In this document: positions 12,687 through 24,633 of the stretch, piece by piece
How positions within the stretch are numbered: position 1 is the first letter of the stretch
Layout of the letters: each line of letters begins with the position of its first letter
NCBI RefSeq assembly: GCF_019097595.1
Contig: NC_080717.1
Span: forward strand, 18,383,336 to 18,447,335
DNA length: 64,000 nt
DNA from: Hemibagrus wyckioides
Lineage: Eukaryota; Chordata; Actinopteri; Siluriformes; Bagridae
Reading direction: 5' to 3'
Translations under genes and position numbers: made by a program
The notes under the pieces: model-generated
Seen by the model: only the letters and a program-made list of their open reading frames with translations
Database searches by the model: none
Told to the model about the DNA's origin: nothing

Positions 12687-15600
12687 CACCCTCTTGTGAC
12701 ACCTTGTGACTAGGCACCATCAAGGGAACACATTTAATGTGTATCTTTTGCCTGGAAAGGCGCATTAAGTGTACCTTTAATTTATAACTCTAAATGCTGA
12801 TTAAAAGTACATTAGTGGCCTTTAACGTACTTAAAAGCATTATAAAGGTTCAGCGCATTCACTATGTAACAGAACAACCCTACATTCTACACCATTAAAA
12901 GATATCCAACCACAGGGACATGGTGAGGGTCAGCTCCTTTTTTTCTGTAATACAAGGGATGGAGTCTATGTGTGTGAACTCCAACAGCAGCTCGACCCTT
13001 TTGCCCTGTTTTAAAACTATTCTTTAATTCCCCCACATGATTTGTTCCTGACGGTCTGTGCTGGAGTTTCAGTGGAGCTCGTTTGTCAACTTCCGTTAAA
13101 GCGCGCGGGCTTTGTGGATTCGCTGTTGCGCTTCCAGACACCATTCACATGCAAGCGCTTGTCGAGCTCGACCTGCCAATATTGTGCTATAAGTTATCAG
13201 GCATTGAAATGCGAGCGAGGTGTGAATGCGTTTACATGCTCCCTCTGAGCATGAATCCCCCTCCTGCCAGCTCTGAGCATTGTCCTCTCCACGCTTATTC
13301 CCTCATTACCGGGTATAAACTTTAGCTCCAACATCTCTCTCTGCTTCAACAATAGGAGGCTTTTGAAAAGACAAACAGTTTACGACTGCATTTGGTCTTT
13401 AAGAAATAGCATCACACGGAGTCCTTTTCACATTAAACAAATACTTTGACTCGGAATCTAAACAGTTTTCTCAATATTTTATATCATGTAGAAGTCATGT
13501 TTAATGCTCCCCTATAGAAACAGACATCAGGAAATGTTTGCATTGCTTCTTTTATGCCTAATTGTTCTGTTGGTTTGTATAAAAGCTAAACCCTGGAGAG
13601 GGTGTGTAAACTTTAAACATTCATTATGCCAGCACTCTTCCTCATCTCAGGTATGAATGTGAGAATATGGCCTGAAACCACACCCGGATAAACCCCAAAC
13701 CACATATTATAAGGTGAAAAAGTAGGTCACTATAGTCCACTACTATAGTCAGCCCCAGGTATTAGGAAGTGCTTAATACCTGGTGTTTGGTGCAAGATCA
13801 AAACAGTGCCTGGGACATGATCATCGATTAATAGAGAGTGAGATGTGTGAAGCATGCATTTGCACTGGTAAAAGCTTTCCTCATTTTAATCTGCAGTCTC
13901 TGCAGCATGGCTCTTAACAGATTTACAGTGCATTGATGTGGGGAAGGGAAAAAGTACAGAGAAAGAACATTGCATCTTCCAAAGTATCTGTATTATTAGA
14001 GTAGGTCTTTGCAGAGTGTTAATCATCTTAAAGCATGCAGGGGCAAAATAAGTTTCAGTTGAAAATCCTAATATCTATTTTGCAGATAATTGTAAGTTGA
14101 TGTGATGTCTGCAGTAAATTATAAGTCCTGGAAGAAATAAAAAAAAAAAAACGTGTGTGCAAGACATTCTTTTTTTTCTTTTGTCTTGTGAATTGGATAA
14201 ATGCATTTGAATAAATAGTAGAACTTAAAAGAAAAACTCATAAGAAGGAACTCATAAAAGTGATATACCCCAAAGCTATTTTAAAGTCTTCATTTTTCAT
14301 TTCATTTGAACGGGGTGGATCAGAATAATGTTGCATCCTAAATAAGTATTAAGATAATTAACTAAAGCCATGTTAGCCACAAAAAGAATGACTATCATGA
14401 GCAAGATAATGGGCTGAAGATTTCCATAAATTTGTGACTATTAAGTGTTGTGTTTAGATTCCTTTATTTTTTTTAAATAAAAGTGTTGTGGCGATCATCA
14501 TGACTGTTTATTGGTTGATATTGGTTTTCCCAAAGCGGAATGAAGAAGGTAAAAGAGGTTTTTAAAAAAGGGGGGAGAGAAAACTTTAAGGGGCAGTCAC
14601 ACTCGGTTGTTCAAAGGCTTATAAGGCCTTTTAAACCTGACAAAACAACTTCACAGTTCTATAAGTAAGGCCCAATATAGTATGTTAGTGTCAGAGCTCA
14701 CTCTATCACACACATAGCTTCCCACCTATTTCCTCTTTCATCTCTGACACAAACATATGGACTGAGAGGGGGGAGCCGGGGGTGGCATCTGCATCTTATT
14801 GAATCTGAAGGTGAGGCAGAGGCCTTGCTGGATGGTCTGTTCCAGGGACCTTTCTGACAGTCAGACACATTTCCTTTCTCGCTCCTCATCTTCTCTAGAT
14901 CTCGTCACAATCCACTCCATCGGACCTGACTCCTCGCACTCCTGGGAAGAAGTCAACTAACAAAAGCACTGCAGAACTGGCAGGACTCACACAAGGTGTA
15001 CATTTAGAGAAAACAGCAAACATGGGCAGTAAAGTAAGCAGTAAAACTCAAACTGTGTGTCCGATGTAGGTGCAAGAGTTTTAGCTGTACCGAGTAGGGT
15101 CAACCAGGGGTCGTGACCCTCCGGAGCGTGACAGAGAAGGTGTGCAGGAGAGAGGGTCACTTAAGACTGCCACACTGCTTTTAAGGACATGTGCATAGTC
15201 CTAATTTGTCTCTGTCACAACTTGACTGCATGGAACAATTTAGAACTACTAAAGCGTGGTATTTGGTGCGGGTGATGTTGGTTAGGTGTGTGTGTGGGAA
15301 CGGGGGTAAGTGTGTGTGAAGAAGTAAGTGGGTGTGGGTGGGCCTGAAGTGTTTGCGCGGGAGTTGGTGGAAGTGAGTGTACATGCTCACATTTGCCCCC
15401 CCATTCGAATATGACTGTAAAGATCGCTGTCTGTGAATCTACATGCCAGTGTGTGTGAGTTCAGAGGAAAAGGAGGGGGATTGCTGCACTGAGGTTGCTT
15501 TGGCTGCTGACTTTGATAATTATCCTGTCAGTCCAGTGCAAATACTGGCGTCCATATAGAATGCCTTCACAGAGGCCTATGAGTGAGCTGCACAGCACGC

Positions 15601-16461
15601 TGCTAATGATGATATTTCCTCTCCTGCTCTCCGAACACTGTCCAACATCATAAACACTCGCTACAGCTCCCTCGCTGCTCAGCACTAACATATGTTTTTA
15701 TTTTCGCGACTGCATCAATTTGCATGCCTCACTGCACTTCTCCTTCCTTAATTATTCCACAGCTGTTTGGGGAGAGTATTTTGCTGTGGAGGTTAATAGA
15801 TTTTAAAGAGCCGGGCTGTCAAAGAGCCTGTCACAATAGGAGGAAAGCTCAAAAACCAGGGTGCGTAATTGGTTCGGGAATGGTTGTTTTTTTCTTCACT
15901 TTGCTGGCACATTTAGCCTGTCTGGCAGATCGGGGCTGAAGAGCCCGAGCAACAGCGACTAATAACACACACTCATTTGTCTCATCAGTCCTCATCATTT
16001 GCTGAAAGATGAGGTCTGTGTTATAATGATGCAAGAGTGCAGAATTCAGAAGTGGGTGGGTCTGACCAAAAGGGGTTAACATGATGTCTTACAAAATTCC
16101 GCCATGCTCAACTGACCCCCAACCCCAATTTTTTTTCATTGCTGTCATAACCTAATTGTTGTTAATAGTAAGGATACTTAAAGGCATTTTAAACATTTGA
16201 GGTGTTGATGGTATTTATTACGTTTGTTGAGAATTACTCTTGCTTAGCCTTTAACTTTTTATGCACCTCTATTAATACATTGCTAAGCGGTCTGGAAGCT
16301 AAAGTGAAGCAGTTAAAATGTGCAGATATGCGAAATAAAATCTCAAGTAACCATAAAGAGAACTTGTCCAAGTCTGTATCAAGACATGTACTGTAGTTTA
16401 ACAGACTTGCTCCTGCAGACCTGGTTAAGACTAAATGGATCGTCCTCAATTGAATTTGAAT

Positions 16462-16466
<5 letters not shown>

Positions 16467-16518
<52 letters not shown>
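16467..16518. repeat. (CT)n microsatellite
   Basis: About 26 CT units without interruption. Confidence 0.97.
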
Positions 16519-16520
<2 letters not shown>

Positions 16521-16805
16521 AGTACAGTTCAATTTAACACATTCACACGCACAGGTAAACAGCTTTGCTTGCAGGTGTATATGGACGTAGAGTTAAATGT
16601 GCCCCTCAAGCTAGTCCCAACTTGTAGGCCAAGTCTTGTCCAATAGGCTAATCCATTCCCCCCCTCTAACACCTAATGGGTCGGTCCAATCCATTCCCCT
16701 GTCTAACACCTCCTTAGAGCCTGCGCTTCCTTTGTTCTGACAATACACAAACTGCCATTCACATGGCTACTCTGTAATCAGTGAAATACTAGCCTCTGGG
16801 CTTTC

Positions 16806-16807
<2 letters not shown>

Positions 16808-16837
<30 letters not shown>
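16808..16837. repeat. (GA)n microsatellite
   Basis: About 15 GA units, 290 bp from the (CT)n tract at 16467. The two are complementary in sequence on the same strand. Confidence 0.95.
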
Positions 16838-16839
<2 letters not shown>

Positions 16840-19089
16840 CAGCCATGACCAATCCACTCTAACTACCTGTCTGGTTTCTAGCTGCAGATGTTATTTGAAA
16901 GAAAAAGACAAAAGGTACCCATACCAGGTGTAAAAATCAAATATCAAAGAAAGAGAGGCTGGCACAGCGAGTTACAGGGTTTCGTACCTTACACTTTAGT
17001 GAATAATAAAGACAGATCTCCGAAGAAAGAGTTTATCTCTAAGTAGTGGCAGGTTTTTTTTTTGTTCCCATCTAATAGATGAAAGCCATAGCATTTCTGC
17101 CCTCATTGACCTGGAAGTGCAGCAATTGCCATAATGTCATACCTTTAATGATCATATGATCATCTAGTGCTTTTATAGCCATTGCTAGTGCACATACTAA
17201 TGGGTTAGACACTCCAGTGAAGACCTATAAATATCCATGGTCGGTATTTACTCATTTCTTGGACAGAATATTTCACAAATCAAGGTCAAGGTCAAATCTA
17301 ATTATGATGATGGTCACTGTTCCCCAGAACATATGTTTGTCATTTTCCAAAGATGCACTACACTTACTGTGACTGATCTGAACTGCAGTTAAAGTTCAAG
17401 TCCCAATCTGTTAACATGACACTGCTGGCTGATTTCAGTTTCTCTCCTCCTCATATATTGTTGCAGGATTGCACAGTTAAAAGCACAAACACACATCTGT
17501 TGTCTGAATCAGCTTGGACGATAGACAGAGGAGATCATGTTGGCACAAAAAGGCTGTAAATCACGGTTTGACGCGGACCATTTAGCTGTAAATGGGCTCA
17601 ATTCATCTTGATAAGATGCTCCAGAACACACTTATGAGTGCAGAGTAAAGAAAAAGAAAAAAATCGACCTACGCCCAATCATTCTACAGGTGCCCCATGC
17701 AACCCTGGCGAGAGAATGCGTTTGAAGTGCAGGCACTGCTGTAAACCTCAAGGGTAACAATCACCTTAAAAATCCCATTTTTCCACTCGAGAGATGTTTA
17801 GAAGTGACAAATTGTGCTTTTTAGCTTCTCTATTTCATAAGAGGTACATTAGCAAAAAGGTCTGTGTATGAAACATGACCTCGAATGCTGAGGCCACAAT
17901 GAAGGGAGAGCCACAGCAAGGAGGGAGAGGAATTGGGAGGAAGGGGGGTTTACAAAGGAGATCTCGAAAAGGTAAACAAGTCTTCTTCTTCATTTTCCTA
18001 CACTATTATTCCCCGTTATAAATGGCACTTTCTAACCTTTCCTGGTTTCATGAAGCCTATCATAAAGATTAGATCAATTAGCCCCTCTGCTCTCCATGGA
18101 CTCCTACAGCAACATTTTGCTTAGAGTTGAATCGCCAAAACTAACCACACAAATCAGATGTGAATGAGACTAAAAATGATCAGTGTTTACTGCATCCTCT
18201 AACAGACTATAGTGTTATTATTCATAGCGAACAATGCAATCTACGAATAAACACCACTCTACACTGGTCACAGAAGCCTCACAAAACCTGGAGCATTAAT
18301 CCTAAACACTTGTGGATGTGTGTGTGTGTGAATTAAACATTCACATTCATACTATACATTTATAACAGTAGGTTTGATCCAGGATTCTCTTCCTTTATGA
18401 TATGTCTTGCTCTATTTGTCCCTGAAAAGTGAGCACGGGTTTACTGTGGGTCATGGAATGCAACGTACATCTTCGCCATAGCCAGCCGTGCAGGTAATGT
18501 GCTCGCGTGTTAGTGCATGTCGAAGTAAGCGCACCTTCTCTCATTTTAATAGAGCCAGCAGTACCAACACTCAGCGCTTATCTGTTTTAGCCATGTGAGA
18601 GAACAGTGACGACTGTAACCTGCAATCATCAAACAGCAGCTGTGATCTTGTTCCTCAGCTTTTTTTTTTTGGTTTGTTTTTAAAATATCAATATTTAGTT
18701 TTTCCTTTTATGCCCCGCTGCTTGAATGTGACAAAGATCAGCTGGGAGACTGAGGGTCCTGTGTGTCTTTCCTAACAGATTAGAACAGGTTAGACTGTCA
18801 GAGAGCTGAGGCATGAAAAAAAGAGAAATCCCTGACAACAACAATGATGGCTTCCTCTCCGACTAATATAAACATACCAGCATGATCAGTTCTTTCCCCC
18901 TCAGGCTGCAGTATTGTTCCACTTCTATTTCGAAAGCTCTCCACAAATGCTTGAAATGTTTCCTTGCTTTTTTTATTGCACTGTATCTAGGCAATGTGTT
19001 AACGTGTCATTTTTGATGTACGTGGCTGCCAACAGCTAAGCACACAGAGTTTGAAGAGATAGATTGTACTCAAAGACACAATTGCGAGT

Positions 19090-19112
19090 ACACACACACA
19101 CACACACACACA
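19090..19112. repeat. (CA)n microsatellite
   Basis: About 11 CA units in the fgf24-npm1 spacer. Confidence 0.9.
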
Positions 19113-20585
19113 ATCTTTTACATATACACAGACACGTGCAAAAACATGCACTTTCCACCTTTACCCAGACAGACTCATCTGCCGTATAGATGGATTATTA
19201 GGGTTTAACACGTATGTATTTGTTACATGGTCCAAGAAGTGCAAAATCCCCATCCAGCCATGTTGCTCTTGCACAATGCAGCTCCCCCGAGATGAGCGCT
19301 GGAACATTTGCAAAGTACTCCATTCATGCGTTTTTACTCATGACAGTACATCTCACTCGGATTCAGGTGAAAGCACTAAAAATGTAACAATAAGTCCACT
19401 GAGAATAAGAGCAAATCCACTGCTAGCTCGTGATAGGATGTGGTAGGGTGGGATGCACACAGACATGAAAGATTTGCTCCAGTGCTTTCGGGGCAGTTTG
19501 CCCAGACTATGAAGGAAAGTCTGAAAGCATATCCTACCTATGCTTCATATATTGTATAGCCTACTCCAGAAGCAACAAACTAGACCTTCTGAGTCCATCA
19601 ATACGACATTGTTCTAATGTTGTGCAGCTGTCGGGCCAGTACTAGCTTTCCCACAGTCCTCTGCTGTGCCTGTGCTGATGTGAACTCTCTCAGGTAGTGT
19701 GTAGGGCTCTGGAGGAGTGGGTTGCATAATTCTTTCCTTGCCAGCAGAAAGAATAGGCATCCTGACTGATGGACTAATTATTCTGTATGTATTGCACTGA
19801 AAGTGGCACAGAGGCAAAGTTGGGTCATGCTGTTAATTAAAAGATCTGACTGCACTGACATCATTCATTTCATTTCATAACTTAGAATGAATTCCTGCGC
19901 AACTCACATACATTTCCACCGTAGTTCACCTGACTGTAGCTAGGCAACTTTTTGATTACATATAAATCTCCCTTGATGCTGCTAGATGTTCAGCAACATT
20001 TGAAGGGGGGGGGGAATAATAAAAACACTCTGGAATTAATACAGCTCATGCTGTAGATGAAAAGAACTCTCTGTCTGCAGATTCAACTCTTGTCACCCTG
20101 TCCAATTATTATCTGAGATGTTTAGGACTACATCCAATTTTTTTCCCCTCATAAGATGATGCAAAATGTGTCAAAGCAGCCAACACATTTTTTCCCCCCA
20201 GACAGGTTCTAAGCTTATAAACTGCCCTAAGTTGTAAGCATGCAGTGCATCAGAAGAGACAGGAGCCCAAATCTCTACTGGGACTGTGTTGATTTTAGAA
20301 ATAAAAGGGTTATATTGACCCATAACAGAGTTTCAGAAGGAGCATCTGGGAGAATAAAGTATATCCAACCTTTAACAAGTAACAGCCCACATGAACAGAT
20401 TAGAAAAGCTTCAAAAAGTTGAACCAAATTGACTGCTGGGTCAACAAACACAGCTGTAAAATTACATTAAAAATAAACACAATAAATTAGAAAACAGGCC
20501 TACATGTGCAACAGTGCAGCTTTACAAATGTGTTACATTAATTATGATTGGGACAGCGAGGGCTCTCAAGACAAACGTATACACA

Positions 20586-21105
20586 CTCACCATCCACTTT
20601 ATTAGGAACACATGCACACCTGAGTATCATTGTAGTTACCTAATCAGCCAGTCATGTGGCAGCAGTGTAATGCATACAATCCTGCAGGTGAACATAAAAA
20701 GCTTCCAAATTGAGTGAGTCTGTGCCCATGATAGTGTCAGATTTCTGATGGCTGACAGGAATCTGATGTGGTCTTCTGCTGTTGTAAAGTTTTGATGTGT
20801 TGTGTGTACCAAGCTGCTTTTCTGCTCACCACTGTGCTTATTTGAGTTACTATAGCTCACAGCAGTCTCCTCTAGTCTATTTTATCAGCAAGGTGTTTAA
20901 GCCTGCAGACCCTTCACACACAGGCTCCTTTATTGCTTTTCTCACCATTTAGAGACTGTTGTTTGTGAAATTCCCAGATGATCAACAGTTCAGCTCAATC
21001 CATCTGGCACCAACAACCACTCTATAAAGTCTGAAAGATTTTATACATCATGCTCCTGCATAAATGAGCAGGTGTACAGGTGTTCCTTTTAAAGTTACTG
21101 GTGAA
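20586..21105 (-). mobile_element. internally deleted Tc1-like element
   Basis: The left end (CACTTTATTAGGAACAC) and the right end (CAGGTGTACAGGTGTTCCTT) look like degenerate inverted termini of a well-known fish Tc1-like family. The minus strand of the middle part resembles the transposase segment just after the DNA-binding region (GCAGAAGACCACATCAG). The element is about 520 bp against roughly 1.6 kb for a full copy and has no intact frame. Confidence 0.75.
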
Positions 21106-21538
21106 TATATATATGCTGCAATTGGGCAATTTTCATTCTAATTGTTTTTTTTGCATGATCAAAAAAACCATGTTTATATGGTCTAATTATACCTCTGTTT
21201 TGTTTAGGTTTTGAACATTATGCCACCTTAATCAGCCAAAGAATGCTGAACGCACATGCACATTTTTACCTGCACTCATTTACACACACATTTGTACTCA
21301 AAATGAACTTTTAGTCTTGTTTACCATGTTCTTGCAATGTTAAATTGATGCACCATGGAGATATTAACTTTCGGTCCACTTTGAATACAAGACAAAAAAA
21401 AGATCTATTTACTCTTAAAAAGAACTGACTCAAAAACAGACAAGTTAGTTATTAGACTATTAGACAACATAATAGACATACTGTATATTTAGCAGGTGTT
21501 TACCCGTTAAAAAAAATTATATATACATTATATATATC

Positions 21539-21699
<161 letters not shown>

Positions 21700-23032
21700 C
21701 CCACATGTTAAAAATCGCTGCAATACAGTCTTCTCAGTCTTTCTGCATGTCAAGCCCAGTTCTTATTTCAAGCCTGGCCAGGCAAAAAGTACTGAGCCCA
21801 GAAACACAGCATTCTTAACACACCTCTCTAAGAGCAGACCAATGAGTGTTTAGTGATGGCAGTCCAGTGATCGACTCTTCACCCTAATGTCTGAACTGGA
21901 ACATGCAGATATGCATCTTATGAGATCTTTGAACATGAATCTGTCTTACTGACATTTTGGCATTACAATATCCACAGATCCTGCTGCCAAATTCATTTAC
22001 AAAATCAGAGAGTGGATCAAATGTACAGCACTTCAGGTGAGTCACGTTTAATTAACTTTGATGTTTTCTTAGCATGTGTGTGCTGTGCAAAAGGAAAAAG
22101 GGGAAATTCCATCCACCTTGTGGCTTTATAAGAAGTCCTGACTACACATAAGCTGAGCTCACTTTTAGAAACACAGAGATACAGGAATATATATGAAACT
22201 CTAACAGGCCGCTAGGTGTATTATATTGAGGTAGAACGTGTATCTAGGTACTGGGTCATTAATACTTATGCTACATTAGGAGACATATAAATCATCTCTC
22301 ACCACCATTACAAGCTATTATCGCCACCACGTGGTGACTGCATAATGATGTAGCTCATTTCACTTAAGGAGGAAAAACCACATGAGAAATTACGCAATAA
22401 AACCCACGTAGACTATAGCATAACTCAGGCCAGCTGTGTTATACCACAGCATTCACTGCTTGTTCGCAGCTTAATTTGAGTAATGAATTGTATGTTTAGG
22501 CAAGTACGTGTAAAAGGAGTTGCTGCACATTAAGGAAGTCATCTTCATCCCAATCTGGATCCATCATGGCCACCCTGAAAGAGGATTTTGTTTGGGTGAG
22601 ATGCATATGGCACGAGCCATGTGCCAGCACAGACAAAGTGCTGCTTACACAACAAAGACATCACACTGTCTGGGGCAGTTTACTTTATTCCTTTTTGCCA
22701 ATGAAATATGTAAATACAAAAAGCATGGATAAGTCAAACTGTAAAATGAAGATTTTTTTTAAACTCTCAAGTAAAATGTACCTCACATGGAAAACAGGGC
22801 TAATGACTAATGTAGATGATTGGACTGACTAGTTTTATAGCACTGTAATTTACTTGGACAGATCAGAGATTGTGCCAATTTACTGGCCAATGGGAACTTG
22901 GATTCCAACTGTAAAACTATATGGAATCTGTGTGCTTATGCATATCTTTCACAAAATATGTGGCATTGTTAGGTTAGTCTTTAAAGCAACTACATAAATG
23001 CATTAGAAATACCATAGTTCAAGGTCTAAATT

Positions 23033-23519
23033 ACACTATATAACCAAAAGTATTTGTTTTCAAAAGTATTTGAATTTTGAACATCCTACTCCAGCTTTAG
23101 TCCCAGTTCTACTGCTATAATAACCTCTACACGTCTCAAAATGCTTACCAGTGGATTGTGGAGTGTGACTTTCAATTCAGCAACAACAGTATTAGTGAGT
23201 TCAGGTGCTGATGTTTGGTGAGGAGGTCTGGGGTGCAGTCGGTTGCAATTCATTCCAGAGGTGTTGAGGTCAGGGATCTGTGCAGGACACTCAAGTTCTT
23301 CCACACCAACCTTGGCAGAACATGTCTTCACGGAGCTTGCTTTGTGCCCAGGGGCATTGTAATACTGGAACATGTTTGGGCCTCTTAGTTCCACTGAAAA
23401 GAAATTTTAATTCAACAGTATGTAGAGACATCCTATATAATTCTGTGGCCAAAGTTTGGGGAAGACAAACTTTTGTGTGTGCTGGTAAGATGTCCATAAA
23501 CTTTTGGCTATATAGTGTA
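23033..23519 (-). mobile_element. Tc1-like element, truncated
   Basis: Ends ACACTATATAACCAAAAGTA and ACTTTTGGCTATATAGTGT form imperfect terminal inverted repeats. Minus-strand translation across 23390-23090 keeps a decayed transposase C-terminal part (HKASSVKT, GVEELECPAQIPDLN, RRVEVIIA), matching the HKA/WPAQSPDLNPIEH region of Tc1 transposases. The N-terminal half is missing. Confidence 0.85.
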
Positions 23520-23974
23520 TCTGAGACCTAGGCAACAATCAGATTATTCTTTTGTTAACCGTTAAAACACTTGAAACATTCTGGGTTAAAACCCCCTCTG
23601 AAACATCAGTGAGTAAGTACAACATTAAACAAATACAATTAGAAGATGTAAAGGATTAAGTAATCCTATTTAAAATATTACAGTAGAAGTACAACAAAAG
23701 ACAAATTCAAGAGTGCATTAATAAAATGAAATACTAGAAAAAATGCTGAAAAGATAATGCACATTAGCATTGCCTCTGGAATTCAAAGCACTAAACGAAC
23801 TGGAATGCATCTGTGAAATCGTTTCACAGTTTAAGCCAATGAATATTTTTTTGCTGTCATTTTCTGGCAACAGACTGCTAAAAACCCTTAAAAGATCACT
23901 TTATCTGATTACAGTACCTAGGCAAAGATACCTTGGCTCACCAAGATTTCCACCTTACAGAGAGCTATAGAAGC

Positions 23975-24092
23975 GCAGCCAGACGGGATTTTCGGAGCTA
24001 CAAGGCTTACTGTGAGCCAGATGGAATCCTCAGTCAGACGGAACATTTTGGGCCAGACGGAATACTGAGAAGCAGACGCAATCTTCAGCTAT
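23975..24092. repeat. degenerate short tandem repeat, CAGACGGAAT-like unit
   Basis: Four to five diverged copies of a roughly 20-40 bp unit with core CAGACGGAAT occur at uneven spacing. It does not look like a known mobile element. Confidence 0.55.
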
Positions 24093-24588
24093 ATTTCAGT
24101 TGCCATGTTTTTACATTAAAATGAATAGCACTATTTACAGCAAATGATGGTCATTTTCAAACTATTCCAAGAAAAGCTGCCTGTAGCAAAAGGCTAACCT
24201 GCTCAGATACAGCGGGAGACTCCTTCAGAAATATTCTTCCAATTCCTAAATTGGTGTTTATACTGCAATTAACCCCACAGATGTATTTCAACACAAATTA
24301 CCCTAGCTACTTCATAGCTGTCATACAATATTTACCACCATTGATAGAAATCCTATGTCCGACACATCCACAACACATTGGAAGGGTTTGTTAGAATAAC
24401 ACAAGGTAATGAGCTCTCTTTAACTACTCAGTGTCTTTCTATTTTGAAAGTCTCATTACACACAGAGGAAAGTGGACGGTTTCCATTAGAGTGGGAGAAG
24501 CCAGAATTCACAGCTGAAGGCCATCACTGGATAGTCCTCTGGTACATGGGGGGGACGCAAGGGGGGGGACGAGTCGCAAAAGCTGCCA

Positions 24589-24633
24589 TTACTTTTTCAG
24601 TGTTTGTACAAAGTTCCAAAGGTCTTTGATCAC
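24589..24633 (-). CDS. npm1: npm1 exon 11 (last coding exon)
   Basis: Residues 282-295, [14 protein letters not shown], then TAA at 24591-24589. This is the last helix of the nucleolar-targeting domain. Only one of the two human tryptophans is kept (Trp287), with Phe289 at the second site. Confidence 0.93.
   Translation of the reverse strand: MIKDLWNFVQTLKK

Larger units (their letters stand above)
12311..20585. other. fgf24-npm1 spacer, fgf24-proximal part
   Basis: No gene could be supported; open frames here are short and unlike known proteins. It holds microsatellites and CNE-like blocks (about 13020-13320, 15740-15880, 17960-18150). It lies 5' of fgf24 and 3' of npm1, so regulatory content is most likely aimed at fgf24. 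Confidence 0.6.

Noticed and set aside
16467..16837. (CT)n and (GA)n pair as a functional hairpin
   Set aside because: They are complementary on one strand and could pair, but they lie in untranscribed spacer and such pairs are common by chance.
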